NCBI GenBank assembly: GCA_900618425.1
Contig: UZAN01039516.1
Coordinates: forward strand, 26,153 to 90,152
Direction of reading: 5' to 3'
Source of the DNA: Echinostoma caproni
Lineage: Eukaryota; Platyhelminthes; Trematoda; Plagiorchiida; Echinostomatidae
DNA: 64,000 bases
The notes under the pieces: model-generated
The model's database searches: none
What the model was told of the DNA's origin: nothing
What the model saw: only the letters and a program-made list of their open reading frames with translations
Position numbers and translations under genes: made by a program
Shown: piece after piece, positions 1 through 12,010 of the stretch
How positions within the stretch are numbered: position 1 is the stretch's first letter
How the letters are laid out: the number at the start of each line of letters is the position of its first letter

Positions 1-14
1 TATATATATATATA
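1..14. repeat. (TA)n microsatellite at window edge
   Basis: The first 14 bases are uninterrupted TA dinucleotides. The tract may continue to the left of the window. Confidence 0.9.
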
Positions 15-587
15 CTTCCCAGGCTCCATCAAGACGGGAAAACAAATACGGTTTTGAACACTAACAAGCACCGAGGTCATTCAAAAGTGAAAGCCAATCA
101 GGGTTTCCCTCGACATCTGGTATAACTGGACGATGACATTATTGTTTCCGAAAGACGATTTGCCACGATCACATTTCCTGTATAAGAATCACACAATTTT
201 CAATCTCTCGGTATTTCAACCCGCCTCTCGACAGTTACATAATGCGATTAAACCTGTTTAACCTTNTATGATTCGAATGGTTTGATAATGAAGTCACTGA
301 AAACAAATGTTGTCCCACACCTTGCATTCTGACAGTTCATACAATGCTACGCATGTTATGATCAATAGAAGATGGTTTCTTTAATTTTGACTGCCTTCCT
401 CTTCAGTTTATTCTGTCAATCATACACTACAGAACCGCGTTTCTAACATTATATTACACTTCGAAATAATGACTAGGGCAAAGCTACTGTCGTATCCAAT
501 AGAGGTTACCGCCGTCAGCTTATGCGGAAGGCATGCCATTTACGAATGTGCCAAAAAGCATATATAGGTGAGCAAATTTCGTTACTG
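15..587. other. Unannotated AT-rich DNA
   Basis: No coding, RNA or repeat signal was recognised here. There is one ambiguous base at 266. Confidence 0.6.
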
Positions 588-912
588 ACGGAGCAAATTA
601 AGCGTGACCTGAAAAGCTAGGAAGCACTGGACAGCTCTTCGGCCTGCTTGGGTCTAATGGACAGTCCTAATCCATCGATCCAACTGGATTTCGAAGAGAG
701 ATCGTCACAGGTGGAACGCAAGGATACTACCCACCGGAACACCGGAAAGCTGAGCAGGGAATATTTTCATTTTCTTTACACAAAATATGATACAACTCAG
801 CTTTGCGAGTTTAGTTCAGGCATTGCACCTTTCTCATCTTAGCACCAGTCTACAGGGTTATGATTCGATGAGAAACATTTTGAACCTGACTGTTTATTAC
901 ATGATAGTAATG
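588..912 (-). repeat. SINE-A copy 1 (tRNA-derived), minus orientation
   Basis: This matches the copies at 27.4, 30.5 and 37.3 kb by eye. The shared body includes AAGCGTGA-x-CTGAAAAGCTAGGAAGC and CACTGGACAGCT. On the minus strand, degraded Pol III box B (about 684-696) and box A (about 719-735) lie at the right end, so the tRNA-like head is on the right. The segment to the right (about 785-912) matches the post-head part of the 37.5 kb copy, including CTTTGCGAG and GGGTTATGA. The short ORF at 648-842 is a by-product of the repeat. It forms an inverted pair with the next feature. Confidence 0.75.
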
Positions 913-1072
913 GCGGGATCCCCAGTACGGCTCCTGGATTTGCGTCGCTGAGACCCAAACAGGTAAAAACAGCTGCCTAGTGGTTCCTGGCTTTTACGTT
1001 CCCGGTTTATTTGCTCTGTATACGATGACATTCGCTATTTCATCGAATCAAAACCTCCACCACTATCCGGTT
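913..1072 (+). repeat. SINE-A copy 1', plus orientation, partner of copy 1
   Basis: Starting at GGGATCCCCAG (the box B side of the head), this runs through GCTGAGACCCAAACAGG and TTTATTTGCTCTGTATACGA to CGAATCAAAACCTCC. That is the reverse complement of the SINE-A body seen at 27.4 and 30.5 kb. It lies directly against copy 1 in the opposite orientation, so the two can fold back on each other. Most of the tRNA-like head is missing. Confidence 0.7.
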
Positions 1073-2470
1073 CTCGCATTTATGTATATGTACATTTAAA
1101 ATGAACGATTTACCAGTAGAATGCGCAAGAACCACCCTAGACCGGAATCCCATCAACAAGGGGTCAACAAAGTGCTTCTCATTCATCTATTCAAAGGCAG
1201 TGATTTTTTAGACCTAAAATGCAAGCCATTGATGCCAACAAGGGCAGGAGTTCTCGGTGCAGTCCGTCTAACATATAATTTAGGCTTCTCACAACTAACA
1301 ATTTTATCCAATACGTATGAGTGTCTTTCACTGGTTTCGGTCTTGATGATTGAATAATCCGCCACACACACCTCTATAACATTACATTTATTTACCAAAA
1401 GGCACAAAGGTCCTCTGATCATATATTGCAAACGCGACGACAGTAAACCGGTTACACAAACTGTGCGGCAGTCTGCTAACAGCGGTGGACCACTTTCGTG
1501 TGTATGATATGACGACCTCAAACGCAAATCCATTATCCATGTCCTCGCTCCCATGAAAGCATTCATGCTCTTCGACCGAACACAAACCAATCCTGAGACG
1601 CATGATGTTACCGGCTAATGAATATGTCAATAAAACAATAGTTTTCTATGGAACACCGGGTGCCTGTTGTTTCGGGACTTTAAACAAAGGGAGTTCGCTA
1701 AATTCATAAGTAGCAATCACACAACTAGAATCAGAATGGTGCGCAGTTGTTTTTATTGAGCTGGCGTTGAGCGCCATCAACCAACCACTGTTCCCTTGAT
1801 TAGCGTGCATATGTTGCGTATGTTCATTGTGATTTCTTGTTCAACCAGCATTTTATTTCATCATTCATCCGAGTCACCACATAAATAGTTTCCTTTCTCA
1901 TCTATTTTCCAAACGGATTTTATGATTTTTCTTGGATTACGTTATTTATAATCTTCGTAATCTTTCAACCTATCACGTGGCCGTTTGATCAGAAATATCA
2001 AATGCTTATATTGTTCTTGTTGTTAGACTCTGTCCATACACGTGTCGATGGCCCACCTACTGCGCTTAGTGTGTCAAAGACTTGATCTTTGTATCTTATT
2101 GCTGAGCCAGTCTTATGCCCATTTTTGCAGCGATCCTGTCAAATTGTGTTTACTAGACGCAAGTAAAAGAACGTTGAAGGACCCGTGTGCCGGTTCCAGT
2201 TCTTTACAGATCTCAGCAGCATATTACCAAACTTAACTTGTGCTTTTTATTGGGATTTGTTCCCTAAACAGACAGAATAACTCTGACAGAAAAACCTATT
2301 GAGCTAATTACATATCCAGCTAAGAATTCTTAATGCTCTCGCTACTGANGACGAGACATTCATCGCTTGTTCGGTTTTAAGTATCTCACAAATCCTCGTT
2401 GGCTCCGTGTACCAATAACTTCTACTAGTAACTGAGGATCAAATTTATGAACACATGATATTTAGAGTAT
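1073..2470. other. No recognisable gene
   Basis: There is a 135-codon minus-strand ORF at 1183-1590 with no recognisable domain, overlapped by ORFs in other frames; its length is compatible with chance at this base composition. One ambiguous base lies at 2349. Confidence 0.55.
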
Positions 2471-2794
2471 CATGCTGGGATTAACCCATTCTATTTTTCA
2501 GAGGCACCAGACACTTCATGGTCTTGGGTGTGGGTTTCACACCTTGGGAGATCTTTAATTCCCCACGAGGTAATGCATTCAAAGGCGATGGAAATGTTTG
2601 CGATAACCAGCAGAGAGCACTGGACAGCTGTTTCGTCCAGTTTGGGACTCGTCAGCAGTGCGTACTTTTTGTGTCCCTGTCGGGACTAGAACCGCGATTC
2701 TTCGGGCCGCGACTTCAAACCCTTACCCCTGAGCTACACGGCCAACGGTCATCTCCTAGTGCGATCAATCAATTTTTAAAATATCAAGCTTGGA
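2471..2794 (-). repeat. SINE-B copy 1 (tRNA-derived), minus orientation
   Basis: The minus strand has a clear tRNA-like head: box A TAGCTCAGGGGTAAG (plus-strand 2722-2736) and box B GGTTCTAGTCCC (2682-2693). The body (GGAAATGTTTGCGATAACC, then CACTGGACAGCTGTTTCGTCC) matches the copies at 45.5 and 59.5 kb. A leading segment, about 2475-2519 (GGATTAACCCATT ... CAGAGGCACCAGACAC), corresponds to sequence that lies after the head in the 59.7 kb copy. That suggests tandem or circularly permuted copies. The ORF at 2518-2880 is a by-product. Confidence 0.8.
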
Positions 2795-2850
2795 GTCCTG
2801 ACGCAGTGCTGACGAGTCCCAAACAGGACGAAATATTAGCAGTTATTTTG
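2795..2850 (+). repeat. SINE-B copy 1' fragment, plus orientation
   Basis: GACGCAGTGCTGACGAGTCC and the following CAAACAGGACGAAAT are the reverse complement of the body of copy 1 (2610-2665). The fragment follows directly after copy 1 in the opposite orientation, giving a foldback pair. Confidence 0.7.
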
Positions 2851-4849
2851 AAGCGAATACTCGAATGTGGTCTGAGGTGAAATTAACAGTTTATTGATGC
2901 AGGCATATTTTGACTACTGAAAACATTTCAGTAACCATTCATAAGGATTCGATGTAAATTGTTGGAATGCAATGCGAAGTCGAAATTGAAGGAGTTTACA
3001 ATCGGTCCATAGGTAGTAGTATTTACTTCAAACTGTGATATAAGATTCCATTCAGTTTCTCTTTGTATGGAAATGTTTGATTCTCTGGCTATAGACAATC
3101 CAGATGTCGAAAACTAGTCATGTTTACCATTATACCCCGAATGAGTTTTACACGCTTGCTATTGATCACTCAGTTATTCTCAGCTTATTGAGAGATTAAT
3201 TCCTTTTGACTCACAGTTTAATTTCAGCTTAAAGAGCAATACAAGAGAAAATTCATTTCATTCAGGATTTCCTGTGTCTCTTATTAGTAGGCAAGATATT
3301 AAGTTTTTATTGCATACCATGGTGCTTTGAACAAGTGAAGGCTTAAACCGCGTAGACACAAGGCATCATCTTTCAAATATGACACTGGAAAACCTGAGCC
3401 TGGGCATTCGGAGTGGTGAATTATACAGACTCATTGGGATATATGTGCTCTCGAGCCTGACTGCAGCGAGCCTGCCTACCGCGAAAACCGTCTATCGTCA
3501 GATATGATGCTCTTGGGAGGCCTGTTATGTTTTCCTGGAAGTGACCGATCGATTAGCAAACTCCACCCGTTACAGTATTGTCCTTTTCGAAATTTTGAGT
3601 TTAATAAATCGTAAACAATCCATTGGGAAGTACTCGTTTAGTTTAGTATTCTTTCATTTATTTTTGTTCTCTTGCTTTTTTTTCTTTACTAACGTTGAAA
3701 TGAATAAATAGTATCTGTGGTCGGGAGATCAGCTATCACAGTGAAAGGCCAGTTCGATGTGGTGGTGATTATTCAGTAAATAAATAGAAAATCACTTAGT
3801 TGAAGCAGACATCAGTCGTTGTGTTACGACTCGGTCTTTAAAAGTTGGCTAAACTCCTTCTCTCTCCGTTAGACAAATCAGACATCGTAATTGATGGAAC
3901 ATCTTTTTATCCGTGTCTACGGTGTGCTCATTAGTCTGTTGCGTGATTCGTTTTAATAAGAGACTGACACGAAAAATTATCAGATAGATCTAAAATCAAG
4001 TAAAGCAGGATGAGTTGGATTGATATTTTCGTACTATTTCCCGGCCTCGCAATCGGTTGTCTAAACACACTATGCACGGAAACATTTTACCAGAAGAGGA
4101 AAATACACAGAAATTTACATAACTATCAAAGGCTCCCAATGGTGGGTTCTTTTGTCCGTGACTCTAACAATTATCAACTTAAATAAGCACAAATTATCTC
4201 AATGGTTCATAAAACAACTCACCTACTTTTGTACGAAAGTTTTGTTGACGGTTTCATTACATGATCTTGACTATGACAAAGCTTTCCTTATTCATTACCG
4301 TACCACTGGAGAAAGCTGTTCCAGTGAAATTAAGTTGAATGCAAATCAATTGAAAATGTGCTCGTATTGTGAAGTTCAATATTGATTTTCACCGTCTATC
4401 ATCAGATGGTGAAGTGGTATTGGGACATACACTTGGACCACTCTAGGTTGATAAATTTATATCACAACTTGAGAACAAAAAATTGGAAGTTGCTCTCCAA
4501 TCCACAGTGCTCTTCCGCTGTTAGTTCCTTGACAAATTTGACAAAGCTGAAAGATGGACCGGATGTCAGGTTTCTGTTCAGCACAATTAAACGGGATCCG
4601 CAGGTAGATCAAGTTTACTTCGGTATGTGGAAGCAATGGTTCACGATCGTTCCTGAACTAGATATTACCAGGGTTGGCGCGCTCTAGATTACAATTCATC
4701 TTAAATATGCATGGATATTTTGATATTCACACTTGTTAAGCTTTTGTTCCATCTATTAAAAAATCGGACCAATGGAGACCTTATTCTACTGAATGTAACA
4801 AATGTGAAGTAGAAAAGTGCTATACTGTGAGTCAAGAGTTACGACAAAA
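2851..4849. other. No recognisable gene
   Basis: AT-rich. ORFs at 4152-4385 (77 codons) and 4382-4687 (101 codons) resemble no family known to me and are within chance length. They lie just upstream of the PLE relic, so they could be decayed upstream parts of it, but I see no reverse-transcriptase motif. Confidence 0.5.
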
Positions 4850-5349
4850 ATTGTCTACAAGTCCCTATTCTTCGTCACTCCTACACTAACGTGGCCCACA
4901 ACTACGTCCCCGAACGAAATATCAAACGGTTAAAAAGCAATTTCTTTTTTATTAGTGCGCCACCAAAAGAATCTGATGTAATTGCACAAATCGGCTATCG
5001 AATTCGTACTGCAGTTGAGTCCATCTATCCTGCCGCGAGGCCAATGACGGTTGAGAGAGCAATCAAATCACTATACATATACATCAGCCATAGACTTGTA
5101 CAAATATAAAGTCAGTTACAGTTGCATCTGTCCTTTTCAATGAAGATGCAATATGTGGTGTGTGAGAAATGCCGGAAGCCATTTATTGAAAATATATATC
5201 ACGCACGCTTCAAGATCTTGTCTTTTCCAGGAGGGAATGTTTCTGCATGTGTAGTGAAACGAAATTTGTTGGAGATTGGACTGTTCATTGCCAATTACGA
5301 CGCATTCTGTGTCGTCGTCAAATTTCGAAATTTCATGGATGTCATCTAA
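4850..5349 (+). pseudogene. Penelope-like retroelement fragment (end of RT region into GIY-YIG-type nuclease region)
   Basis: Conceptual peptides read like the C-terminal part of a PLE polyprotein, which carries a reverse transcriptase followed by a GIY-YIG endonuclease. The first piece (VYKSL at 4853) is one frame off from the main frame, which starts near 4891. That frame carries APPKESDVIAQIGYRIRTAV, then YISHRL, an in-frame stop at 5107-5109, then CEKCRKPFIENIYHARF. The CxxC pair followed by FIE sits where PLE proteins normally have cysteines and a YIG-like motif. After that come PGGNVSACVVKRNLLEIG and DAFCVVVKFRN before a stop at 5349. At least one frameshift, one internal stop and a missing C-terminus make it non-functional. 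The family call rests on pattern recognition, not on an alignment search. Confidence 0.55.
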
Positions 5350-8300
5350 TTTCCATGTTCTGTCACTCACTCGACCCATTTGATTGACCAATTTTATGTT
5401 AAATAACATTGGTATATCCACTGCAGTTAATTTCAGATTTTATCTCGATGTATGTATGGTCCTTTTGATTGGTATTGAAAAAAAACATTCCAATATCTAT
5501 TGTTCGCATTAGATCCCTGTTCATTTCTACTGCGCATCGACAGCTGATTGAGAAAACTTGAAATTAATGGTCAATATCCATCGTGCTCATGCTGTGCCGT
5601 TTCGTCTTCTGACATGCACCCACGGTAAAGAATATTGACAATCACTGTTGCATATTCCCTGTAAACCAAGTTTGCACGATTTGAAAGACTCAATAAATGA
5701 TGTATAGTAAGGATCTAGTTGAGTCAAGCAATTAAAGCAGTCCGAAGCTGATTGTTGGAGTAATCTCAAATAAACATTGCCTGCTAAATCTACTGATTGA
5801 AAACGCTGTTGAATGTCAAACGCCATAGACACGTGAGACAGAAGCTAATCTTTGAATGCAATCAACTATTATCTTGCCCTGTATGATGTAGCATGAGAGT
5901 GTTTTACCAATACGAGCCTTTCCAGCGCCTTAATCAGTAATTTAGCTCAGTAAGACAACAAAACTCCTAGTAACAGCGAGATGTTTCATGTTTAGTGGGA
6001 TAGATCAGCAATATAGAACGGTTTACCTGAAGAAGGTAGGTTTGATTTGACTATGGCGGTAAATCTCGCTAAAGACAGTAGAAATTTAACTAAGACCTGC
6101 TTACTTTAGTGAGCCCTGTGCGAAGGTTGTGAGTTTCGTGAAATCACAGAACATATACGTCCACTGATTTGAAGAGTATTTAAAAAATAAACGTTGGAAA
6201 GATATCAGGGTCGCATGCACCATGAGCGCAAGTCACTGGTGTTGAAATGCTTATAACATACTAACTATGGTCATACTATGTGTATGTTACATTTTTTTCA
6301 CAAAATTATTGAGCTTAATGACAAATACTTCATTTGGGGGGTTCAGAAATATTGTACTGGAAACAGTTCTATTACGGAAGATAATCGTTGGCATTAGGAA
6401 CACAAATTACAACCAGGTTTTTATCCCTTTTGATTCTTCGAGGTAAACATTAGCGGTAAAGGAATTCAAACGAAGTACTGAAATAGTATGCTACCGCAAA
6501 GCTTTTATTTTACAATGTGGACCGTAACTACTAAAAACGGAAATACACCGATTGGGAACATTTTTACGGTTGTAAAAATAACTCCTATACCCTACGGTTA
6601 GGACTAATCGATATCCGAAACCGATATAATGTCAATGAGAACATAATGTTAGCGTTGGGAGGAGAACCATTTACGATGATTAATGACCGTTTCAGAAGAT
6701 AGTGAAGGTACAACAAACGCAACCAAACTGGCATACCTTCTGCGGTGACCGACGCTACTATTCGGACAACATAAGCAAACGTATCTCAAGCATCCAATAC
6801 CGGATTCCTGGTAGTTTAATTATGCACAAGACAACGCACCATGACGCTGGAAGTGGGTTTAGCCACCACACCAGTGCCATTTGAGCCCTATAAATCAGTC
6901 AGAATGAAAAACGAATATCTGGACGATTGCTATGCGTTTAAAAAGCAAATAGATTTTCCCCGGTTCATTTCCGATTATTGGGTACACTGTTAACTGGAAG
7001 ACATTGCTGGTAAAACACGCAGGAGTGCCAGACTGAATTTTCAAACGATTTTAAGTAAGATATTTATATAAATGCACTGAGTATAGAATGAGAGGTAAAA
7101 ACGAAACGGTGTTCCAGAAAATCACCATTAGACATTCATTTAACACAACGTGTCGATTGTGGCTGAGAACAAATGAAGCCAGATTTCATAGAAGGAAACG
7201 TGAAAATGTAGGTGATGCACAAGTAATACAAATACGATCTTGGTTATTTTCAGTAAATTCTACAGATCTACAAACCACGGGACTTATATTTAGCTCATTC
7301 TTTTCTAAGTTAGGCCAGTTTCATACTAATTCATACTTTTACAAAAGTTCGCAAGCGACGGTTTTTGCGAGGACATGATCAAATTAGTTTTTCGATGCGT
7401 AAGGCTGACACTTTAGATTTGGGATTTGATTCTAACGTAAACGTGACTTAGCCGTCACCGTATTTAGCACCATATCCATATGATACCGGTATTAAGCACT
7501 TTACAACCTCACGTTTCACTCTCTGGTTGAATGTTTTCCTAACTCCCTATTATTTTTTTGGAAAACTATGAAGTGTGCGATGCAGATTAACGAAGCATTC
7601 ACTTCCGGTCATTGATATTATTGATGTTTCCGAGAAATTAATTTTATTATGAAAGCCCATCAAATACGCTCTACGGTCCTTGCTGACGCAATAGTTTACA
7701 TTTACTTGGCATGCAAGGTATTAGTTATTTAGGAAACGATCCTGATAGCACCATGATGTTTGCAGTAGACGAAGCGATTTCTGATGACTTGGGTATTTCC
7801 GTCACTAATTTCTAATAATCTGATACCACCGCACAACAAAGCAATAAGTTATTATGACTACGATTAGGGATATTTAATTGACGGAAACATAAGGAAGTGG
7901 AGTATTGCTAGCAAAAATTTGTGTGAGAGTGTTGAACAGATTAGCGATCATTCAATGGATGGCGCCAAATCTAAATCTGATAGTTGGTAGTGGTGAACAG
8001 TTTTGAGGGAGCACGTTGTTGAACTGGGTTTAAAAAACTGGGAAGCCAGATGATGGTGAGAAAATAGCAGAATGTGGACCGGTAACCAAGATTGTGATAG
8101 CAACAATTCGTAACAAGGCAGAGGAATCAGCACCATCGCAAGTGTGTAGTTCAGGTGCAATGTGGACGGCCAGGGCTGAAAGGATGCTAAAAATAATGAT
8201 TATTGCAGAACTATATAGTTTGTATGAAGTGTTGCAGTAAAGTAAATTGATCTGAAGAAATACATTTGTCTAATTTAGGTCATTAACCAAAGTGCAAAGG

Positions 8301-11300
8301 AAACCCATTCATGCATGATAGAGCTAGACAAAAGGCAAAAGAAGGCTGACATCGTGAGAAAGGGTTATTCTTGCTTGCCTATTATAGCGACGAAATTATA
8401 TGATGTTTTTAATGCAGGAATGTGCTTTGTTAACCAAGACACTTGAGGTGTTAATCTTCTTCATCATTTAGGAAAATTCGCGGGAAAGTAGAAAAGAGTT
8501 GTTGATCAATGAAGTCGGCAGAAAATGAAGAATCTGCTATTCAGTGAAACAGGGCGTAAAGCTGATTGGCTAATCTAAATGCGCCTTGAATAACCTGTCG
8601 AGAATCAGGATTGATCGAAGCATTTTGCCGTGCAGACAGTGACTGTTTCATTCAAACCGATGTGAGAACACGAATTTCCTAATGATATCGTTGTCGGTGC
8701 GTTTATCCCATGTGAACGGAGGGTTCTTCTATCCTGAGAGAACCAATCCACCTTGGTTGAAAGTTTGTTTCCGTTTCTTCTTGTTCTATTACATTTACCT
8801 AACCATCAAATTCACAATCTGCTTGGTCGCCGGTTATTGGACACAGACAGAGTTCGTTGACTGTTTTACCGCAAATAACTGTGAATGAAGCGCATCAAAA
8901 ATAGCTAGGTATATGATGAATACATTTTTTCGCGAACTGCTTTGTTGAGTAACCGTTGCCGTATTGGAAGTGTATCATCAACATTCACAGGGATGAGTAA
9001 CTCTTATTAATTTAGTCATCAATCGATGAGCTCTGTAGTGAAAAAGAACGAATCACGTGCTGAGCATCGTACTAATTCACAAGCATCCTATCCACTCACT
9101 ATTCGAACCCCAATGCAGACTTTTCCCGACATACGAGGAACATTGAGCCTCTTCCTCGTGGAAAGTTTTCTAGACGAGGAACAAAGGCAGCGGCCGTCCA
9201 TCATTCTTTCTACAACCGAGGGAAATTACTAGAGTAAAACTGATGTCCAAAGCTTGGTAGACAACCAATCTCTAACTACAGTTTCCATCCGGAATGGATA
9301 TTACATTTGGATTTTAAATAATGAATTATGTTGAATCGCGAAAAGTGATTCATTATGCAAAATTACCGTATCATTCAAATCATTAAAAACCCTTCGTATT
9401 GAATATGTATGGCCGTTCATCATAATACTCGAAACCAAACGCGGAAGGTTCTTTCTTCAAAATCAACTGACTCGTCTTCTCATGGTTGGATTCAGATGTT
9501 GGTTTCAAATCAGCACTTGCACTGCTTATGTTTACTTTGAGAGGAGTGTTTAAGCTACGATTTTGTTTCCGAGGAAGCGTAAAGACTTAGCATAAAATTG
9601 TAACCAGGGCAGACACACCACTTGCTTATAAAACCTGTTCACAACCTTTTCGCAATAATATGGATTCACTGTCCCATGTTTTACAATGACAATTATTGGA
9701 TTGTATCAGGCATATTGATCGTTTAAGTCACTATAGAAGAACGATGGTCAAAATGTGAAATCCAATTCCGACATCGAGGAAACAGTCTAACATTTAATCC
9801 TAAAATTTGTTCGAAAGAATCGCGAGGAAGAACATTCGGCCATTTTGAGGGAAATTTGAACACAACTCACAATCGCAGGCACGCACGCAGTACATTTTTC
9901 AGTTCGAACGCCCTGCAGTTCTACCGTTCTTTGGTTTTGCAAACCTGTGGGCTACATCCTTTTGTGATTTTTTCCGTGCTGAAATATCCTACCTGAGGGA
10001 AAATTGACAGTGAAAAATGTATTCAGCTTGAGTGAATTAACTAAACTTTTAGAATGAGGAAAACTTTGCTATGGTAAACCTGTAATTCGGTAGAAATTCT
10101 ATCATTTATTTCAATTGTTTTAAATATGGTTTCTGCTATATGCATGCTTTGGATAAATGTGGAATTTATTAAATTATTCTCTCGAATGGTTATGTATCTC
10201 CATTCATTATACACCGTACCATTTCAGACTGAGTCCGTTTTTATTGTTATGCATATAACTCATATAATCTCTTATCATTTAGTTGGGCGAAGGATGACAG
10301 ACTGCCGTGGCTGTCGCTCAGCATGCTGTCCAATACCCTGAGTCCTGTCTATATGGTCTGTAAGGGGTGTCTATATCGTGTGATCCCCGAAGGGATCAAA
10401 GATCCTATGTTTACTCACTCTTTCAGCAGGACAGACGATAAGCACGACCGTTAATTTCCATACGGTGTGCGTATATGAGTGTTTCCGGAAACACCATCAA
10501 CGAGAAGGTTGGTGACCTTTACAGGGAAACAGGTTGTATTTCACATGTGCACCTGTAGTTAAGCGCTGAAAAGCTATTAAACTATGGAAAACTTGCAAAT
10601 ATCCCACCAAAGTGTGAAACATTTATAATGTTCAGGACCACTATTATTCGGGGTGATTTTGCTCATGATTAACCAAAAGAAGTGAGCAAATACAAATGCA
10701 CTAGGAGTTATTTTCTTTCAAACACATGATTTACAATATGAATGAGACGTGGATTAGTTAAAAACATAACAGTGCTCCCTAGCGTAAAGGTAACAAGTTG
10801 TCAGAACTTAAGAGTTAAAAAAGCTAGAAATTTGTATTAAATAACTAACTAGCATACCACATAAATAACAAAAACAACAGGCTTCTATCCTAGGTGGATT
10901 TGCAACAGCGAACCAAATAGAGATCGGCACACAACGCACCGCATGTAAATTGCCACAAAACAGTACACACACGGCACTCTTTGATGGAAAAGCCATTCAC
11001 TGTCCGCTGTTCGATTTTTAGTATTATTCATTATTCATAATTTAGTTTGTCCTAACTTTCCATCCTGCAAAGAAAATGAAATGGGAGAACCTTTGGACCC
11101 ACAAATGAGTTTAACTGTCTGCGCTGAATAAACGTACATTTTCAGTATCGCGATATTTCTGATTGTAATAAAATTTGCCGTTGTTTGACTAAATTTATAA
11201 AGGTTGCTTAAGATTCACAAACTCTAGTGACCCGAGTTGAACTCAAAAATATTTTCTCGACTACACACTATAGTATATGCAAAAAACTGATCAAAGGAAT

Positions 11301-11420
11301 TTGTAAGGTGCAAAACAAAGTGTGACTAATCATGCCAAAACACAATCAAGGTTAAATTTCGTAAGATAAACTTTATGAGTAAATAAATAACGTTCGAAAA
11401 TAAATCTGGAGAGATTATGT
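5350..11420. other. About 6 kb without recognisable genes
   Basis: Only short ORFs occur (up to about 96 codons, such as 7088-7378 plus and 5137-5421 minus), with no domains I recognise. The one structural item is a perfect hairpin, TGATCCC-CGAA-GGGATCA, at 10381-10398. Confidence 0.55.
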
Positions 11421-12010
11421 TTACATAATAGCTGGTTGAAATGTTATTGTGGTGTATTGCTTGGCTATTAGCAGTCTGCTCTTCGTCTGCCTACTCGTCA
11501 AGAAGCTTCCTTCGTTCTGCATAGGCATGAGGAATAGAGAGACGAGGATGGTTCTGGGTGTTACTGTGCAATCAGTCCGGTGGACAACCAATTGTAAATC
11601 GTTGTTGGAACACATTGGCTCCGGGATCACCGGTAAAAAGAAGGAAAATCGTACCCTCCAATCTAGACGCGGATAAGCCAAACGACTTCTTCGTCCTTCG
11701 TTTTTTAAGCTTGTCAAGCGATTCCTTGGAATAATTATTCTTTTTCAGTTTATTGGTCCTTTCAGTTCATCAGTTCATCAATGCAAAATTGTCGGGTTTG
11801 ATCGAACAATGCATGACCGCGCATACTTGCGATTGGCACTGATCTTCCCGGATAGCCACACTGCCCTGCCAAACGTACTGTGCGATGAACCGATCTTGAA
11901 CTGGTTCCGTCGGCTTCAGAACAGTGTTTGCGGATTGCCGTCTTCTTCAATTTCGTCGGTTTGGATGCAGTCAGTTGAGGTCTTTGAGGATATTTCCAAC
12001 TTGTTTTAGT
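11421..12010 (-). pseudogene. Slightly GC-richer island with kinase-like peptide relic
   Basis: Overlapping ORFs on both strands (minus 11421-11717, minus 11762-11950, plus 11449-11676, plus 11809-12009) mark a patch with fewer stops than its surroundings. In a third minus frame, about 11960 down to 11770, the peptide MHCSIKPDNFALM (11776-11814) ends in a stop. H-x2-IKPDNF-x-L resembles the catalytic loop of CK1/Bub1-type protein kinases. The catalytic Asp would be Ser, and no other kinase motif is visible. It could be a processed-pseudogene relic or a coincidence. Confidence 0.2.

Noticed and set aside
1183..1590. 135-codon minus-strand ORF
   Set aside because: No domain, overlaps ORFs in other frames, and its length is compatible with chance in 64 kb of this composition.
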